From: Spirochaetales bacterium | GTDB lineage: Bacteria; Spirochaetota; Spirochaetia; DSM-27196; Alkalispirochaetaceae | Direction of reading: 5' to 3' | Assembly (NCBI GenBank): GCA_028282545.1 | Contig: JANQHT010000121.1 | Span: 17,954-81,953 of the forward strand | DNA: 64,000 bases | Program-made: the position numbers and the translations under genes | In this document: one piece after another, positions 1 to 8,122 of the stretch | How the letters are laid out: each line of letters starts with the position of its first letter | How positions within the stretch are numbered: the first letter of the stretch is position 1 | Notes under the pieces: generated by a model | What the model was told of the DNA's origin: nothing | The model's database searches: none | Seen by the model: the letters and a program-made list of their open reading frames with translations, nothing else

Positions 1-2
1 TG

Positions 3-242
3 TACCTGGGTTCTTACGCTGTTCCTGAGTACACCAACATCAGTTCGGCATCGATGGTTAGAGTGAATATGCTGTTGGATGACAAAAACTATGAATGGTA
101 TCAGATTGTTCCGGATGTTCGCGTTGTACCCCAGGGTCCAACCGTTGATGACGGAACTGCATCCGATATAACGTTCCTTTCCGTCCCCGATCAAGACGGA
201 TTGACTGGTGTTCGCGGTCGAAAACGAGGTGCCGCGGAATGA
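3..242 (+). CDS. C-terminal fragment of an unidentified protein (5' end outside window)
   Basis: The reading frame is open from the window edge to a stop that overlaps the next start (ATGA arrangement), so this is the tail of a longer gene co-translated with the PEGA gene. About 79 residues are visible. They contain no recognisable motif, transmembrane segment or Cys cluster. Codon use fits the neighbours. An internal ATG exists, but the open frame upstream makes truncation by the window more likely. No function can be assigned. Confidence 0.6.
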   Translation, partial: YLGSYAVPEYTNISSASMVRVNMLLDDKNYEWYQIVPDVRVVPQGPTVDDGTASDITFLSVPDQDGLTGVRGRKRGAAE

Positions 243-976
243 AACGGGTAAGCCTCCCACTACTCCTTGGGCTCGTCATAGCAACGCTGTTACCTGCCCA
301 ATCGGGTGGCCGCGGGCGACAACGGCAGCCCCTTGTGACAGTCACAATTCAATCGAACGTCAAGGGTGCTGACGTGACTGTTGATGGCTCGTCTGTCGGC
401 AATACAGATTTGAATCTCCAACTGCCGACCGGTTCCCACACCTTTCGGGTAACCGCCGACGGCTATCGCGACTGGCAGCAGACGATCGATATCCGCTCGG
501 ACCGAACGATCACGGCCAATCTGGAGCAGATCACCAACGATCTCACCGTAACCGCGAACGTTCCGGCTCAGGTGTTCATCGACGGCCGTGATTCGGGTCG
601 CACTCGCTTCCGGCGCTCCTTGCCGCCGGGAACGTATTCGATCACCCTCCGGGCCGAGGGGTACCTCGATTTCACGACGACGGTCACGTTGGACCGAGCT
701 CGATCGATCGAGGCGGAACTGCGCCCGGCCAACGCCGGCGTACGGCTGGAAATCCCGCAGAGCATGCTTGACCGGACGAATCCCGGCGCCGCGAGCATGG
801 TGACCGTCTTTGTTGACGGACGGCCCCAGGTGCAAAACCGATTCGACCTCCCGCCGGGGCGCCACACGATTCTTGTGCGAACCGGGGGAATGGCGGCGGA
901 GATCACACAGGAGTTCGAGGCGGGACGCACCTACGTGATCGTGCCAAACTTCAGCACCTCGATCCGCACCGAATAG
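239..976 (+). CDS. Exported PEGA-domain protein
   Basis: 245 residues. It opens with a classical signal peptide (basic MKR, hydrophobic stretch to about residue 20, AQ-S cleavage-like site). The mature part carries two or three PEGA repeats (about residues 34-100, 101-168 and a weaker one to 235), recognised by V-x-V-D-G followed by LPPGxH/Y-type turns and GY-x-D/F. PEGA domains are small beta folds of bacterial surface or periplasmic proteins and are common in spirochaetes. Its start overlaps the stop of the upstream fragment, implying an operon. It is probably a periplasmic binding or structural protein; the ligand is unknown. Confidence 0.85.
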   Translation: MKRVSLPLLLGLVIATLLPAQSGGRGRQRQPLVTVTIQSNVKGADVTVDGSSVGNTDLNLQLPTGSHTFRVTADGYRDWQQTIDIRSDRTITANLEQITNDLTVTANVPAQVFIDGRDSGRTRFRRSLPPGTYSITLRAEGYLDFTTTVTLDRARSIEAELRPANAGVRLEIPQSMLDRTNPGAASMVTVFVDGRPQVQNRFDLPPGRHTILVRTGGMAAEITQEFEAGRTYVIVPNFSTSIRTE

Positions 977-981
977 ACGCC

Positions 982-1983
982 GTGGAGACGATTCGATTCG
1001 GCCGGTCAGGCCTCCGTGTTTCCCGGTTGTGCATGGGGGCAATGACCTTTGGCCGCGAGGCGGACGAGGCCACGTCGTTTGCCCTGGCCGACTACTACGT
1101 CGAGCAGGGCGGGTTCTTCTTCGATACCGCCAACATCTACAGCGACGGCGGGGCGGAAGAGACGCTTGGCAAATGGATAAAGGCGCGCGGGAATCGCGAC
1201 TCCCTTGTGGTGGCATCGAAGGTGTTTGGAGCCATGCACGGCGGCTACGGTGATCCGCCCCGGAACAACCGCGGCCTTTCCCGGTTCCATATCGTTCGGG
1301 AGGTGGAGAACAGCCTCCGGCGCCTCCAGACCGACGTGATCGATATCTACCAGGTCCACCGTTGGGATTACCAGGCACCGGTGGATGAAACCGTTCGCGC
1401 CCTGGACGACATGATCCGCCAGGGAAAGATCCGTTATGTGGGGGCCTGCAACCTCAAGGGCTGGATGCTGGCGGAGTACATTCGGCTCGCCGATGCCTCC
1501 CTGGCGCCGCGTTTTATCTCGCTGCAGCAGGCGTACAGTGCGGTGAACCGGAGTGCCGAGCTGGAGGTCTTCGAACTGTGCCGGCACCACGGCCTGGGCG
1601 TCATGACGTACAACCCCCTGGCGGGCGGACTCCTGACGGGAAAGTACTCCCGGGACTCGGCTTCGCCGCCGGACGTACGGCTTACAACGACCCCGTATTA
1701 TCGGGAGCGGTACATCACGGCCGATTCGCTGGCGCTGGCGGAGCGCTTTGTCGCACACGCCGGGGAGCGCTCCGTGAGTCCCGCGGCGCTGGCGCTCGCC
1801 TGGGTCATGGCGGAGGAACGGGTCCACACGCCGATCCTGGGAGCGCGTACGGTGGAGCAGCTGGCGGACACGATGGCCGGCGGTACGCTGACGCTCACCC
1901 ATAAAGAGCGAGCGGCGGTGCCTGCCGTTCTCCCTGGACGCTGGGTGGGCAAAGACCCCGTCTACGATCGAACCGATCCATAA
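982..1983 (+). CDS. Aldo/keto reductase
   Basis: 333 residues, GTG start five bases after the preceding stop. The family fold is plain: the N-terminal GRSGLRVSRLCMGAMTFG strand and the catalytic tetrad Asp48, Tyr53 (DTANIYS), Lys80 and His126 (YQVHRWD). A C-terminal NADPH-binding segment reads ILGARTVEQL. The family reduces aldehydes and ketones with NADPH in the cytosol; the substrate cannot be read from sequence. It most resembles the general oxidoreductase subgroup (YajO/Tas-like, potassium-channel beta-like). It likely shares a transcript with the PEGA gene. Confidence 0.9.
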   Translation: METIRFGRSGLRVSRLCMGAMTFGREADEATSFALADYYVEQGGFFFDTANIYSDGGAEETLGKWIKARGNRDSLVVASKVFGAMHGGYGDPPRNNRGLSRFHIVREVENSLRRLQTDVIDIYQVHRWDYQAPVDETVRALDDMIRQGKIRYVGACNLKGWMLAEYIRLADASLAPRFISLQQAYSAVNRSAELEVFELCRHHGLGVMTYNPLAGGLLTGKYSRDSASPPDVRLTTTPYYRERYITADSLALAERFVAHAGERSVSPAALALAWVMAEERVHTPILGARTVEQLADTMAGGTLTLTHKERAAVPAVLPGRWVGKDPVYDRTDP

Positions 1984-1993
1984 ACGCCGGCGG

Positions 1994-3538
1994 TCAGAGG
2001 ACCGGTGCCTGTTCGGCCAGAGCGAGCCAGCGCGCCACGCGGTTGCGGTGTTCCATGACTTCCAGCAGTACCCGCCTGTTGCGCTCCGACAGGCGCCCGC
2101 GAACGGCGTGACGATCCCTGCTCTGCTGCCACTCCCGTGAAAAGGACTCGAGCCCCAGGATTCGATCGTTGGGCGGTGCAGATAGCCGGCGACGCGCCTG
2201 TGCCTTCCAACTGCGCGTTTCATCGGCGGTAAGCGTTTCCGGCAGGTAGCGGGCGCGGAAGCGCCATAGCAGTTCCCGATACCGCGCGTCGGAGAAGCGC
2301 GGGAAGGCCGGGTCATCCTTCCCCGGCTGCTGGTAGCGCAGCCACTCCAGCGACTGTGAGCGCAGCATCTCCCGCGCCGTTGCCTCCGCGTCCGGTGGAA
2401 AGGCGTGGTAGAGATCACCGTCGGCGTCACGCCGGCTCTGGTCGGAGGGGTACGACACCCGGAGTAACGCGGAGCGAAGGCGTTCGGCGATATCTGAAGC
2501 CGCAACCGATTCGGCGCGACGTACCGCGTCGCCGGTACTTACCCCAAGGAGATCGAGACGGGTGAGCGCGCTGTCCGTGGCCGGAACGAGCATGGGGAAG
2601 CGATTGACACGGACCTGGAAGAGGGAGCGCCAGAACTCGTGGGACCCGGGAGCACCCGGTCCGGCTGCCAATCGCTCCGCGATTTCGTCTTCCGTCAGAT
2701 AGATGATATCCGCAACGGCCCGCGCCAGATCGAGGAGCCACCACTGGTTATTCCCGGGCGTGCGGGGATCGGCGCACACGGGCGTTACGATCGTCGTTGA
2801 ACGCTCCTCGCGTTTGATCACCGGCGTCGAGTAGATGAGAAGGCGGGAGTGAGCGTCGCGAGCCTCGCCGGCAACGGTGCAGCGACGCTTGAGCTCGTTC
2901 TTGTCGGATAGGGTCGGGAGCCACTCCCAGACCTCGGGTACGCGATCGTGGATACCCTTCGCAAGGTTCCGCAGGGCAAAGGTGTCCGATAGCGCCTCGT
3001 GGCTGGTGCCGGCCTGGAGTCCGTTCGCCTCCACGAGTGCTTCCAGTTTGAACGACGGCCGGCCGTCCTCGTCCCGGGGCCACACAAAGGCGTCCCGGTG
3101 AAAGTCAAAGAGTGCCGGGACGATGGCGAGCAGATCGATCGAGGTATTGCGGATCTGCCATTTGTACGGTTCATGGAAGGTGCGATAGAAGAGGTGGCGC
3201 AGGAACTGGTCGTCAAAGGAGGCGTTGTTATACCCGATGATCGAGACCGAAGTGTCGCGCCAGACGATACCGTGGACCGCCCGGGCAAACTCCGGCTCAT
3301 CGATGCCCGACTCTTCCACGGTGAGCGGGCTGATACCGGTTACGATACACGCTTCCGGGTGGGGCAGGTAGTCCAGGGGCGGTTTACAGCGCAGCTCGGT
3401 GGGCTCTTCGACGAGGTCAAAGGCGTCGTCAGTGACGACCGCGGCGCACTCGCTGATGCGATCAAAGGCGACGTCCGTTCCAAACGTTTCGAGGTCGTAG
3501 AAAACCAGCACGCTCCTATTAGTATACTCGCTTTCCAT
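1994..3538 (-). CDS. sbcB: Exodeoxyribonuclease I
   Basis: 514 residues from an ATG with a GGGAG ribosome site six to seven bases upstream; an upstream in-frame extension is rejected. The DEDD exonuclease core begins with FYDLETFGTD (Asp15, Glu17), continues with GYNNASFDDQFLRH and ends with HEALSDTFALRNLA. The SH3-like and helical ExoI C-terminal domains follow at about residues 190-480. The enzyme degrades single-stranded DNA 3' to 5' in recombination and mismatch repair. ExoI is best known from gammaproteobacteria, so its presence here may reflect transfer. It is divergent from a DNA methyltransferase with only 14 bases between starts. Confidence 0.9.
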   Translation of the reverse strand: MESEYTNRSVLVFYDLETFGTDVAFDRISECAAVVTDDAFDLVEEPTELRCKPPLDYLPHPEACIVTGISPLTVEESGIDEPEFARAVHGIVWRDTSVSIIGYNNASFDDQFLRHLFYRTFHEPYKWQIRNTSIDLLAIVPALFDFHRDAFVWPRDEDGRPSFKLEALVEANGLQAGTSHEALSDTFALRNLAKGIHDRVPEVWEWLPTLSDKNELKRRCTVAGEARDAHSRLLIYSTPVIKREERSTTIVTPVCADPRTPGNNQWWLLDLARAVADIIYLTEDEIAERLAAGPGAPGSHEFWRSLFQVRVNRFPMLVPATDSALTRLDLLGVSTGDAVRRAESVAASDIAERLRSALLRVSYPSDQSRRDADGDLYHAFPPDAEATAREMLRSQSLEWLRYQQPGKDDPAFPRFSDARYRELLWRFRARYLPETLTADETRSWKAQARRRLSAPPNDRILGLESFSREWQQSRDRHAVRGRLSERNRRVLLEVMEHRNRVARWLALAEQAPVL

Positions 3539-3552
3539 GGTACGCTCCCGCC

Positions 3553-4593
3553 GTGACCACCACGCACGTCGTTGCGGCGGTCGACGCACGGCGTGTCGCA
3601 CCGCCATCTCCCGTTGAACTCGTCGTCACATCACCGCCCTATCCAATGATCTCCATGTGGGATGACGAGTTCGCCGCCATGAACGACCGGACCGGGTCTG
3701 CCCTTGCCTCTGATAGTCGGGAAGCGTTCGAACTGATGCACCGGGAACTGGACCGGGTCTGGAAGGTCGTGTTCGAGTCGCTCGTTCCCGGCGGACTCTG
3801 CTGCATCAACATCGGCGACGCCGTGCGAACGGTGGAAGGCAGATTCCAGCTCTTCCCGAACCACCTTCGCGTGGCCCAGGCGATGGGATCCCTCGGGTTT
3901 GACCAGTTGCCGGGTATCCTGTGGCGCAAACCGACTAACAGCCCTACCAAGTTCATGGGTTCAGGTATGCTGCCGTCCGCGGCGTACGTAACGCTGGAAC
4001 ACGAGCACATTCTCATCTTCCGGAAACCCGGCACTCGTCACTACCCTGTTCCTTCGGTTCGACGGAGGAGCGCGGTATTTTGGGAGGAACGCAACCGGTG
4101 GTTCAGTGACCTTTGGGACATCCCGGCGGCACCGCAGTCGTTGAAGGCGCGGAATCGGGAGAATCACAGGGGGCTTCGGCTGCGGAGCGCCGCCTATCCG
4201 ATGGAGCTGCCCTTCCGTCTTATCTCGATGTTCTCCGCGTACGGCGAAACGGTGTTTGATCCCTTTGCCGGGACGCTCACCACAGCCCGGGCGGCGATCG
4301 CCGCCGGCAGGTCCTCGTACTGCTCGGAGCACGCGGACCAACTGATCGCTTCATTCTGGCCGCCGGATACGATCGTTTCGCTCGGTGAGCGCGCCAGGGA
4401 ACGCGTGAACGGTCACGCCGATTTTGTAGTATCGCGTCTCGCGGGCGGCAAGGAACCGGCCCACAGGAACGGCCACGTCCCGGTCGTTACGTCGCAGGAG
4501 CGGGAACTGGAGGTGTGGGAGCCGGTGGAGGCGGAAGAACGGGATGGGGAGGTCCTGGTGCGGCACGAACGTCTGGAGCTATTCGTCCGGTGA
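3553..4593 (+). CDS. DNA methyltransferase, beta class (N4-cytosine or N6-adenine), apparently orphan
   Basis: 346 residues, GTG start. The catalytic motif IV TSPPY lies at residues 26-30. The AdoMet-binding motif I FDPFAGTLTTARAAIAAG lies near residue 235, an order typical of beta-class amino-methyltransferases. The middle (about 60-200) is a probable target-recognition region. No restriction endonuclease is adjacent, so it may be a regulatory or protective solitary methylase. A -10-like TATACT at 3523-3528 inside the ExoI gene could start its transcript. SPPY is compatible with either m4C or m6A; the base cannot be decided here. Confidence 0.85.
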   Translation: MTTTHVVAAVDARRVAPPSPVELVVTSPPYPMISMWDDEFAAMNDRTGSALASDSREAFELMHRELDRVWKVVFESLVPGGLCCINIGDAVRTVEGRFQLFPNHLRVAQAMGSLGFDQLPGILWRKPTNSPTKFMGSGMLPSAAYVTLEHEHILIFRKPGTRHYPVPSVRRRSAVFWEERNRWFSDLWDIPAAPQSLKARNRENHRGLRLRSAAYPMELPFRLISMFSAYGETVFDPFAGTLTTARAAIAAGRSSYCSEHADQLIASFWPPDTIVSLGERARERVNGHADFVVSRLAGGKEPAHRNGHVPVVTSQERELEVWEPVEAEERDGEVLVRHERLELFVR

Positions 4594-4944
4594 AACGATC
4601 TCGAGTACCTCGGCTTCCGGCGGGAAACCTGGGCCAGGGGATTCTCGCGTGATTTTGATGAGTAGTGTGACAGTATCTTGCTGTTGGTTGCGCGCGAGTA
4701 CATCCACCAAGGGGCCATACAACCGGAACGTTCCGTTTCCATCCAGGGGCTCAAATAGGTTGATCGCCAGGAACGAATGGGGATCGTTTCCGAGGTAAGC
4801 GACACGACCCCGCACGCGGATCGTTCGATTCGTCTCGTCCGGCACAGACGGAGGATCTTCGTGGTTTCCGCGTGCCGGAACGATCGCCAAAACGACCGAC
4901 AAGAAAACAAGGGCCGCTCCGAAAAAAAACCACGTCCGCGTCAT
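4579..4944 (-). CDS. Small exported protein of unknown function
   Basis: 121 residues with a signal peptide (residues 1-25, long hydrophobic core, PARG processing region). The mature part of about 95 residues is predicted beta-rich (RIRVRGRVAYLGNDPHSFLA resembles a small OB-like strand pattern). Its start overlaps the stop of the M30-like protease gene by four bases (ATGA), so the two are co-translated and may act together outside the cytoplasm. Its 3' end overlaps the convergent methyltransferase by 15 bases. No family was recognised. Confidence 0.7.
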   Translation of the reverse strand: MTRTWFFFGAALVFLSVVLAIVPARGNHEDPPSVPDETNRTIRVRGRVAYLGNDPHSFLAINLFEPLDGNGTFRLYGPLVDVLARNQQQDTVTLLIKITRESPGPGFPPEAEVLEIVSPDE

Positions 4945-6695
4945 TGCGACTCCCGGCTGAGAACGGTGAGTGTGACGCCATCGGGGATGTCGACGGCTTC
5001 CTGAAACAGGTTCGAGCCCCGTTCGCGCGCGAGAAAAAACGCATTGCCTCGGTCAGACAGCCCCACCAACGCCTGATCATAGACAAAGATGAGCGGCCCC
5101 CGGTACGAAAAGCCCGCTGCGGAAAAATCGTTCCAGTACCCGTGAAGATCGATAGATTCCAGATTGTATGTGGTACCATTGGTCTGCGAGCTGATAAATC
5201 CATCCGACTCGTTGATACTGAACGGTACCGTCGCAGTCGGATCGTCGGAGACAAACATCGCTATAGCCCAACGTCGAATCAACTCGTCCAAGGTGGGTGC
5301 CGCTTCGCCGGTTACTGCCTCTATCGCCGACCGGAGTGCAATCTCGCCATTCCCATTCGAAGACCCGTCAATGTTCTCAGCTGGCGCCGCGATCGGTTGG
5401 CGCGCAATTTCGGTGAAGAGCTGTGATCCGTACGTTCGCGAAAGGTAGGCGCCAAACGAATAATAAAGCGCGTAGTATGTAACAATTACGTTGATGTTGG
5501 AACCGTCTGGGTAACGGTCCGTAACACGATACTCCGCGGCGCCGATGATATAGGACCCGAGCCGCCCGTCCGCGGGACCGGCTATAGCGAGCTTGTCCGC
5601 GACTAGGTCTTCCGCCACCATCGAACTCATCTCATTGATCCATGTGTCGACTCGAAAGTAATTGTCTGGATCGCGAAGGATCTCGCGTTGGTAGAAGTTG
5701 ATCATATGCTGAAACTCGTGCGCCAGGGTCGAGACCATGTCAGCGGGACCGGAGTCAGAGATATCCCACGTTGGTCCGTCCTGTGCGGCAAAAAACGTAT
5801 GATCGATGTAGAACATCAGGCGCTCATTGCTGCCGCCATAGTATGTTGACGCAACGTTGTCCTTACTCCAAAAGTACCCGGCGTATCCCTCTTCGATGTC
5901 GTAGAGCAGAATGTGGATGTCATCCGATTCAGATGGAATAAGCGAAACGGGGCTATCGTGGATTCCCCAGGGGGCACCAAAAATCGTCGTCACCCAGTCG
6001 TAGATGTCGTTGTCGTTGCCACTCTTCAGAAACCGATCCGCGAGAGCTTCGTACGCCGCGTCGATAAGACCCTCGCTATTGTAAATCACATCGTCCACCC
6101 AGATGTAGACTTCTCGCGTGCCGTCGGACGACAACGCGCGTACTGTCGCTTCCACAAACTTGGAACCATCGAGGTTCGTATACAGTCGCTCCGTACTACC
6201 AACCGAATAACTTGAAAGAGCCCTCCACGCCACGGATGACGCGCCGACCGCATCGGACCCAACTGATTCGCGGACAGTCTGCGGGACAACTTGGGAACGG
6301 CCGGGTGGTAGACCCCGGATTGCCGGCGTGTATCGGCTTTCCGGAAATGCAGATGGCGAGAAGTGCTGCCCGATAGCTTGAACACGGTCGTTGGGTCCCC
6401 AGAGAACGTACGATTCAGTTATGGCGTCCCCAACGTTGACACGCGAGCCACTCAAATTCGAAAAAACATAATAGACATCCCGCGGGGACGCCCCGAGATC
6501 CGCGGTCACCGTTGAAACGCCCTCGTAAACGCCCTCAAGGCGGTACAGGGAGCTTGAAAACGTAGCGTCGTTCGGATCACTGCCTCCACCGGAAGCGTCG
6601 TCGGAGGAGGTCCCGAGGAGGTCCTGCACCATCTCACAGGAAACAAAAAGCACCGCCACGGCGGTTATGGTGAGAAGACGAAGAAGCGCGCGCAT
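4941..6695 (-). CDS. Lipoprotein zinc metalloprotease, M30 (hyicolysin)-like
   Basis: 584 residues. The N-terminus is a lipoprotein signal with lipobox LFVSC (Cys20). The zinc motif HEFQH (His326, Glu327, His330) is followed by MINFYQRE and, about 25 residues on, by WINEMSSMVAEDL, which could supply the third zinc ligand as in M30 peptidases. The enzyme would be anchored to the envelope and cut extracellular protein. It heads a two-gene unit with the small exported protein. Base composition is visibly lower in G+C than the flanking genes. The family call rests on motif spacing, so M30-like rather than firm M30. Confidence 0.8.
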   Translation of the reverse strand: MRALLRLLTITAVAVLFVSCEMVQDLLGTSSDDASGGGSDPNDATFSSSLYRLEGVYEGVSTVTADLGASPRDVYYVFSNLSGSRVNVGDAITESYVLWGPNDRVQAIGQHFSPSAFPESRYTPAIRGLPPGRSQVVPQTVRESVGSDAVGASSVAWRALSSYSVGSTERLYTNLDGSKFVEATVRALSSDGTREVYIWVDDVIYNSEGLIDAAYEALADRFLKSGNDNDIYDWVTTIFGAPWGIHDSPVSLIPSESDDIHILLYDIEEGYAGYFWSKDNVASTYYGGSNERLMFYIDHTFFAAQDGPTWDISDSGPADMVSTLAHEFQHMINFYQREILRDPDNYFRVDTWINEMSSMVAEDLVADKLAIAGPADGRLGSYIIGAAEYRVTDRYPDGSNINVIVTYYALYYSFGAYLSRTYGSQLFTEIARQPIAAPAENIDGSSNGNGEIALRSAIEAVTGEAAPTLDELIRRWAIAMFVSDDPTATVPFSINESDGFISSQTNGTTYNLESIDLHGYWNDFSAAGFSYRGPLIFVYDQALVGLSDRGNAFFLARERGSNLFQEAVDIPDGVTLTVLSRESQ

Positions 6696-6712
6696 ACGGC
6701 CTTGAATATATC

Positions 6713-6741
6713 AAAAAAAGACCGCCCCAACCGGGACGGTC
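6713..6741 (-). terminator. Rho-independent terminator after the polA-coaE-SPOR operon
   Basis: Read on the minus strand it is a GACCG-x-CCC / GGG-x-CGGTC stem (eight pairs, one mismatch) with a 4-base loop, followed directly by seven T. It lies between the SPOR gene stop and the M30-like protease start, so it ends the polA operon. Confidence 0.85.
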
Positions 6742-6839
6742 CGTCTCTATGTGAACGCGCCTTTTGGCGCTATCGCGCCGTGTGGCGCTGAATGGCACGG
6801 AGTAGCCGCACCGCTTGGCGCGGCGTGGCCGATTGGCGG

Positions 6840-7514
6840 TCAGCCGCCAAGCGACCTCACCGGGTACTCCTCGGATATGTACGCTTCGGCGAATCGCTCG
6901 ATCTCGCGAATCCAGCTGAGGAATTTCTCGGCCTCATCTTTACTCTGGTAGGGACCCACACGAAGCCGATAGTAGATCGTTCCCTCCACGTCGCGGGTGG
7001 TTATTCGCCCGCCGACGCCCAGTTCCTCGATCGACAGCAGGGCCTGTTCAACGCGATCGCGGCTCGGGGATGCAACGAGCTGTATCCAGTACTCGGTGAC
7101 GCGTTCCGTCCGCGGTTCGGGAGCGCGCTCGACCGGTGCCGCCGCCACGGGTTGCGGGCCGGAGGGGCCAAAGGTACGCGGTTCCGGCGTGGGAGTCACG
7201 GTGACCGTTGGTACCGGTGCGACCGTCACCGGGGATGCCGGTTCTTCACTCGCCGGTTCCTCCACCGTTTCGCTCTCCGGTCCCTCGTCCACCCCGTACA
7301 CGATAATGACCGGCTCCTTCTCGGACTCCGATAGGGGGGACGCTTCGGGTCGCCGGACGTATTCGATCGGATCGAACTCCTCCACCGAGCCGCCCTCTGC
7401 GACCGCGCCGGACCCGTCGCCACGGGGATAGAGTAATGCCACACCGACACCCACGATCGCCGCAAGAAACACGGCGACCGAGACAATGATCATGAGTGTT
7501 CTGTTCTGTTCCAT
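6840..7514 (-). CDS. SPOR-domain membrane protein
   Basis: 224 residues: a short cytoplasmic tail, one transmembrane helix (about 8-28), a Pro/Val/Thr-rich linker (about 60-130), and a C-terminal SPOR domain (about 140-215) with YWIQLVASPSRDRVEQAL and YYRLRVGPYQSKDEA. SPOR domains bind peptidoglycan denuded of stem peptides at division septa. Topology is therefore type II, with the domain in the periplasm. The start lies inside the coaE gene (25-base overlap) and the gene is the last of the polA operon. It is probably a divisome or wall-remodelling accessory protein. Confidence 0.85.
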   Translation of the reverse strand: MEQNRTLMIIVSVAVFLAAIVGVGVALLYPRGDGSGAVAEGGSVEEFDPIEYVRRPEASPLSESEKEPVIIVYGVDEGPESETVEEPASEEPASPVTVAPVPTVTVTPTPEPRTFGPSGPQPVAAAPVERAPEPRTERVTEYWIQLVASPSRDRVEQALLSIEELGVGGRITTRDVEGTIYYRLRVGPYQSKDEAEKFLSWIREIERFAEAYISEEYPVRSLGG

Positions 7515-8122
7515 CCTTGAGCCTCAATCCTCGCGAGCTGACGGTACAGCTCGGCAACTGTTCCAGAGTTCTTCACAGTTATCATATCGGCGCGACGGCC
7601 GATATCTTGAGGACCGAGGCGACGCTGGCTCCAGAGCCGCCGAAAGAGCTGTGCCGGAGACATGCCGTCCCGCCGGCGGGCACGGCGGATTCGCGCCGCA
7701 AGCGGCGCCGTTACCCAGAGAATCTCGTCACAGAAGCGATCCAGTCCCATCGGGAAGAGGAGCGCGGCGTTCACGGCCACCCCCGGGTAGAGTCCCGGAT
7801 TGTTCCGGTGCTCTTCGACGGCCAATCGAACCTGCTCCACCATCCAGGGGTGAACGATCGATTCCAACCGCGAGCGCTCGGCGGAACTCGTAAAGACGAT
7901 CGCGCCGAGAGCCGCCCTGTCCACCGATCCGTCCGGTGCCATCACGGAGGCACCGAAAGTAGCGGCAACTTCCTCGCGCTTGACATCGAGTGCCAGATGG
8001 CCGATTCGGTCGACGTTGAGATCTTGGTATCCCCTCTCAAGCAGGTAGTTACAGACTACGTCTTTTCCCGCGCAGCATCTGCCGGCGATCCCGACGACGG
8101 GTCCCGAGGAGCGACTATTCAT
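7490..8122 (-). CDS. coaE: Dephospho-CoA kinase
   Basis: 210 residues. It phosphorylates the 3'-OH of dephospho-CoA, the last step of coenzyme A synthesis. The P-loop is GIAGRCCAGKD (residues 11-21), an unusual form with two Cys where most CoaE have GxTGxxxSGKS. The rest fits: DVNVDRIGH-type strand (LNVDRIGHLA), VVHPWM-like IVHPWMVEQVR and a LID region RRARRRDGMS. It overlaps polA upstream by eight bases and the SPOR gene downstream, so translation is coupled. Confidence 0.85.
   Translation of the reverse strand: MNSRSSGPVVGIAGRCCAGKDVVCNYLLERGYQDLNVDRIGHLALDVKREEVAATFGASVMAPDGSVDRAALGAIVFTSSAERSRLESIVHPWMVEQVRLAVEEHRNNPGLYPGVAVNAALLFPMGLDRFCDEILWVTAPLAARIRRARRRDGMSPAQLFRRLWSQRRLGPQDIGRRADMITVKNSGTVAELYRQLARIEAQGWNRTEHS

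Noticed and set aside
1006..2505. 499-aa open frame on the minus strand
   Set aside because: It is antisense to the aldo/keto reductase and in another frame of sbcB; both have clear motifs. Long shadow frames are expected at this G+C.
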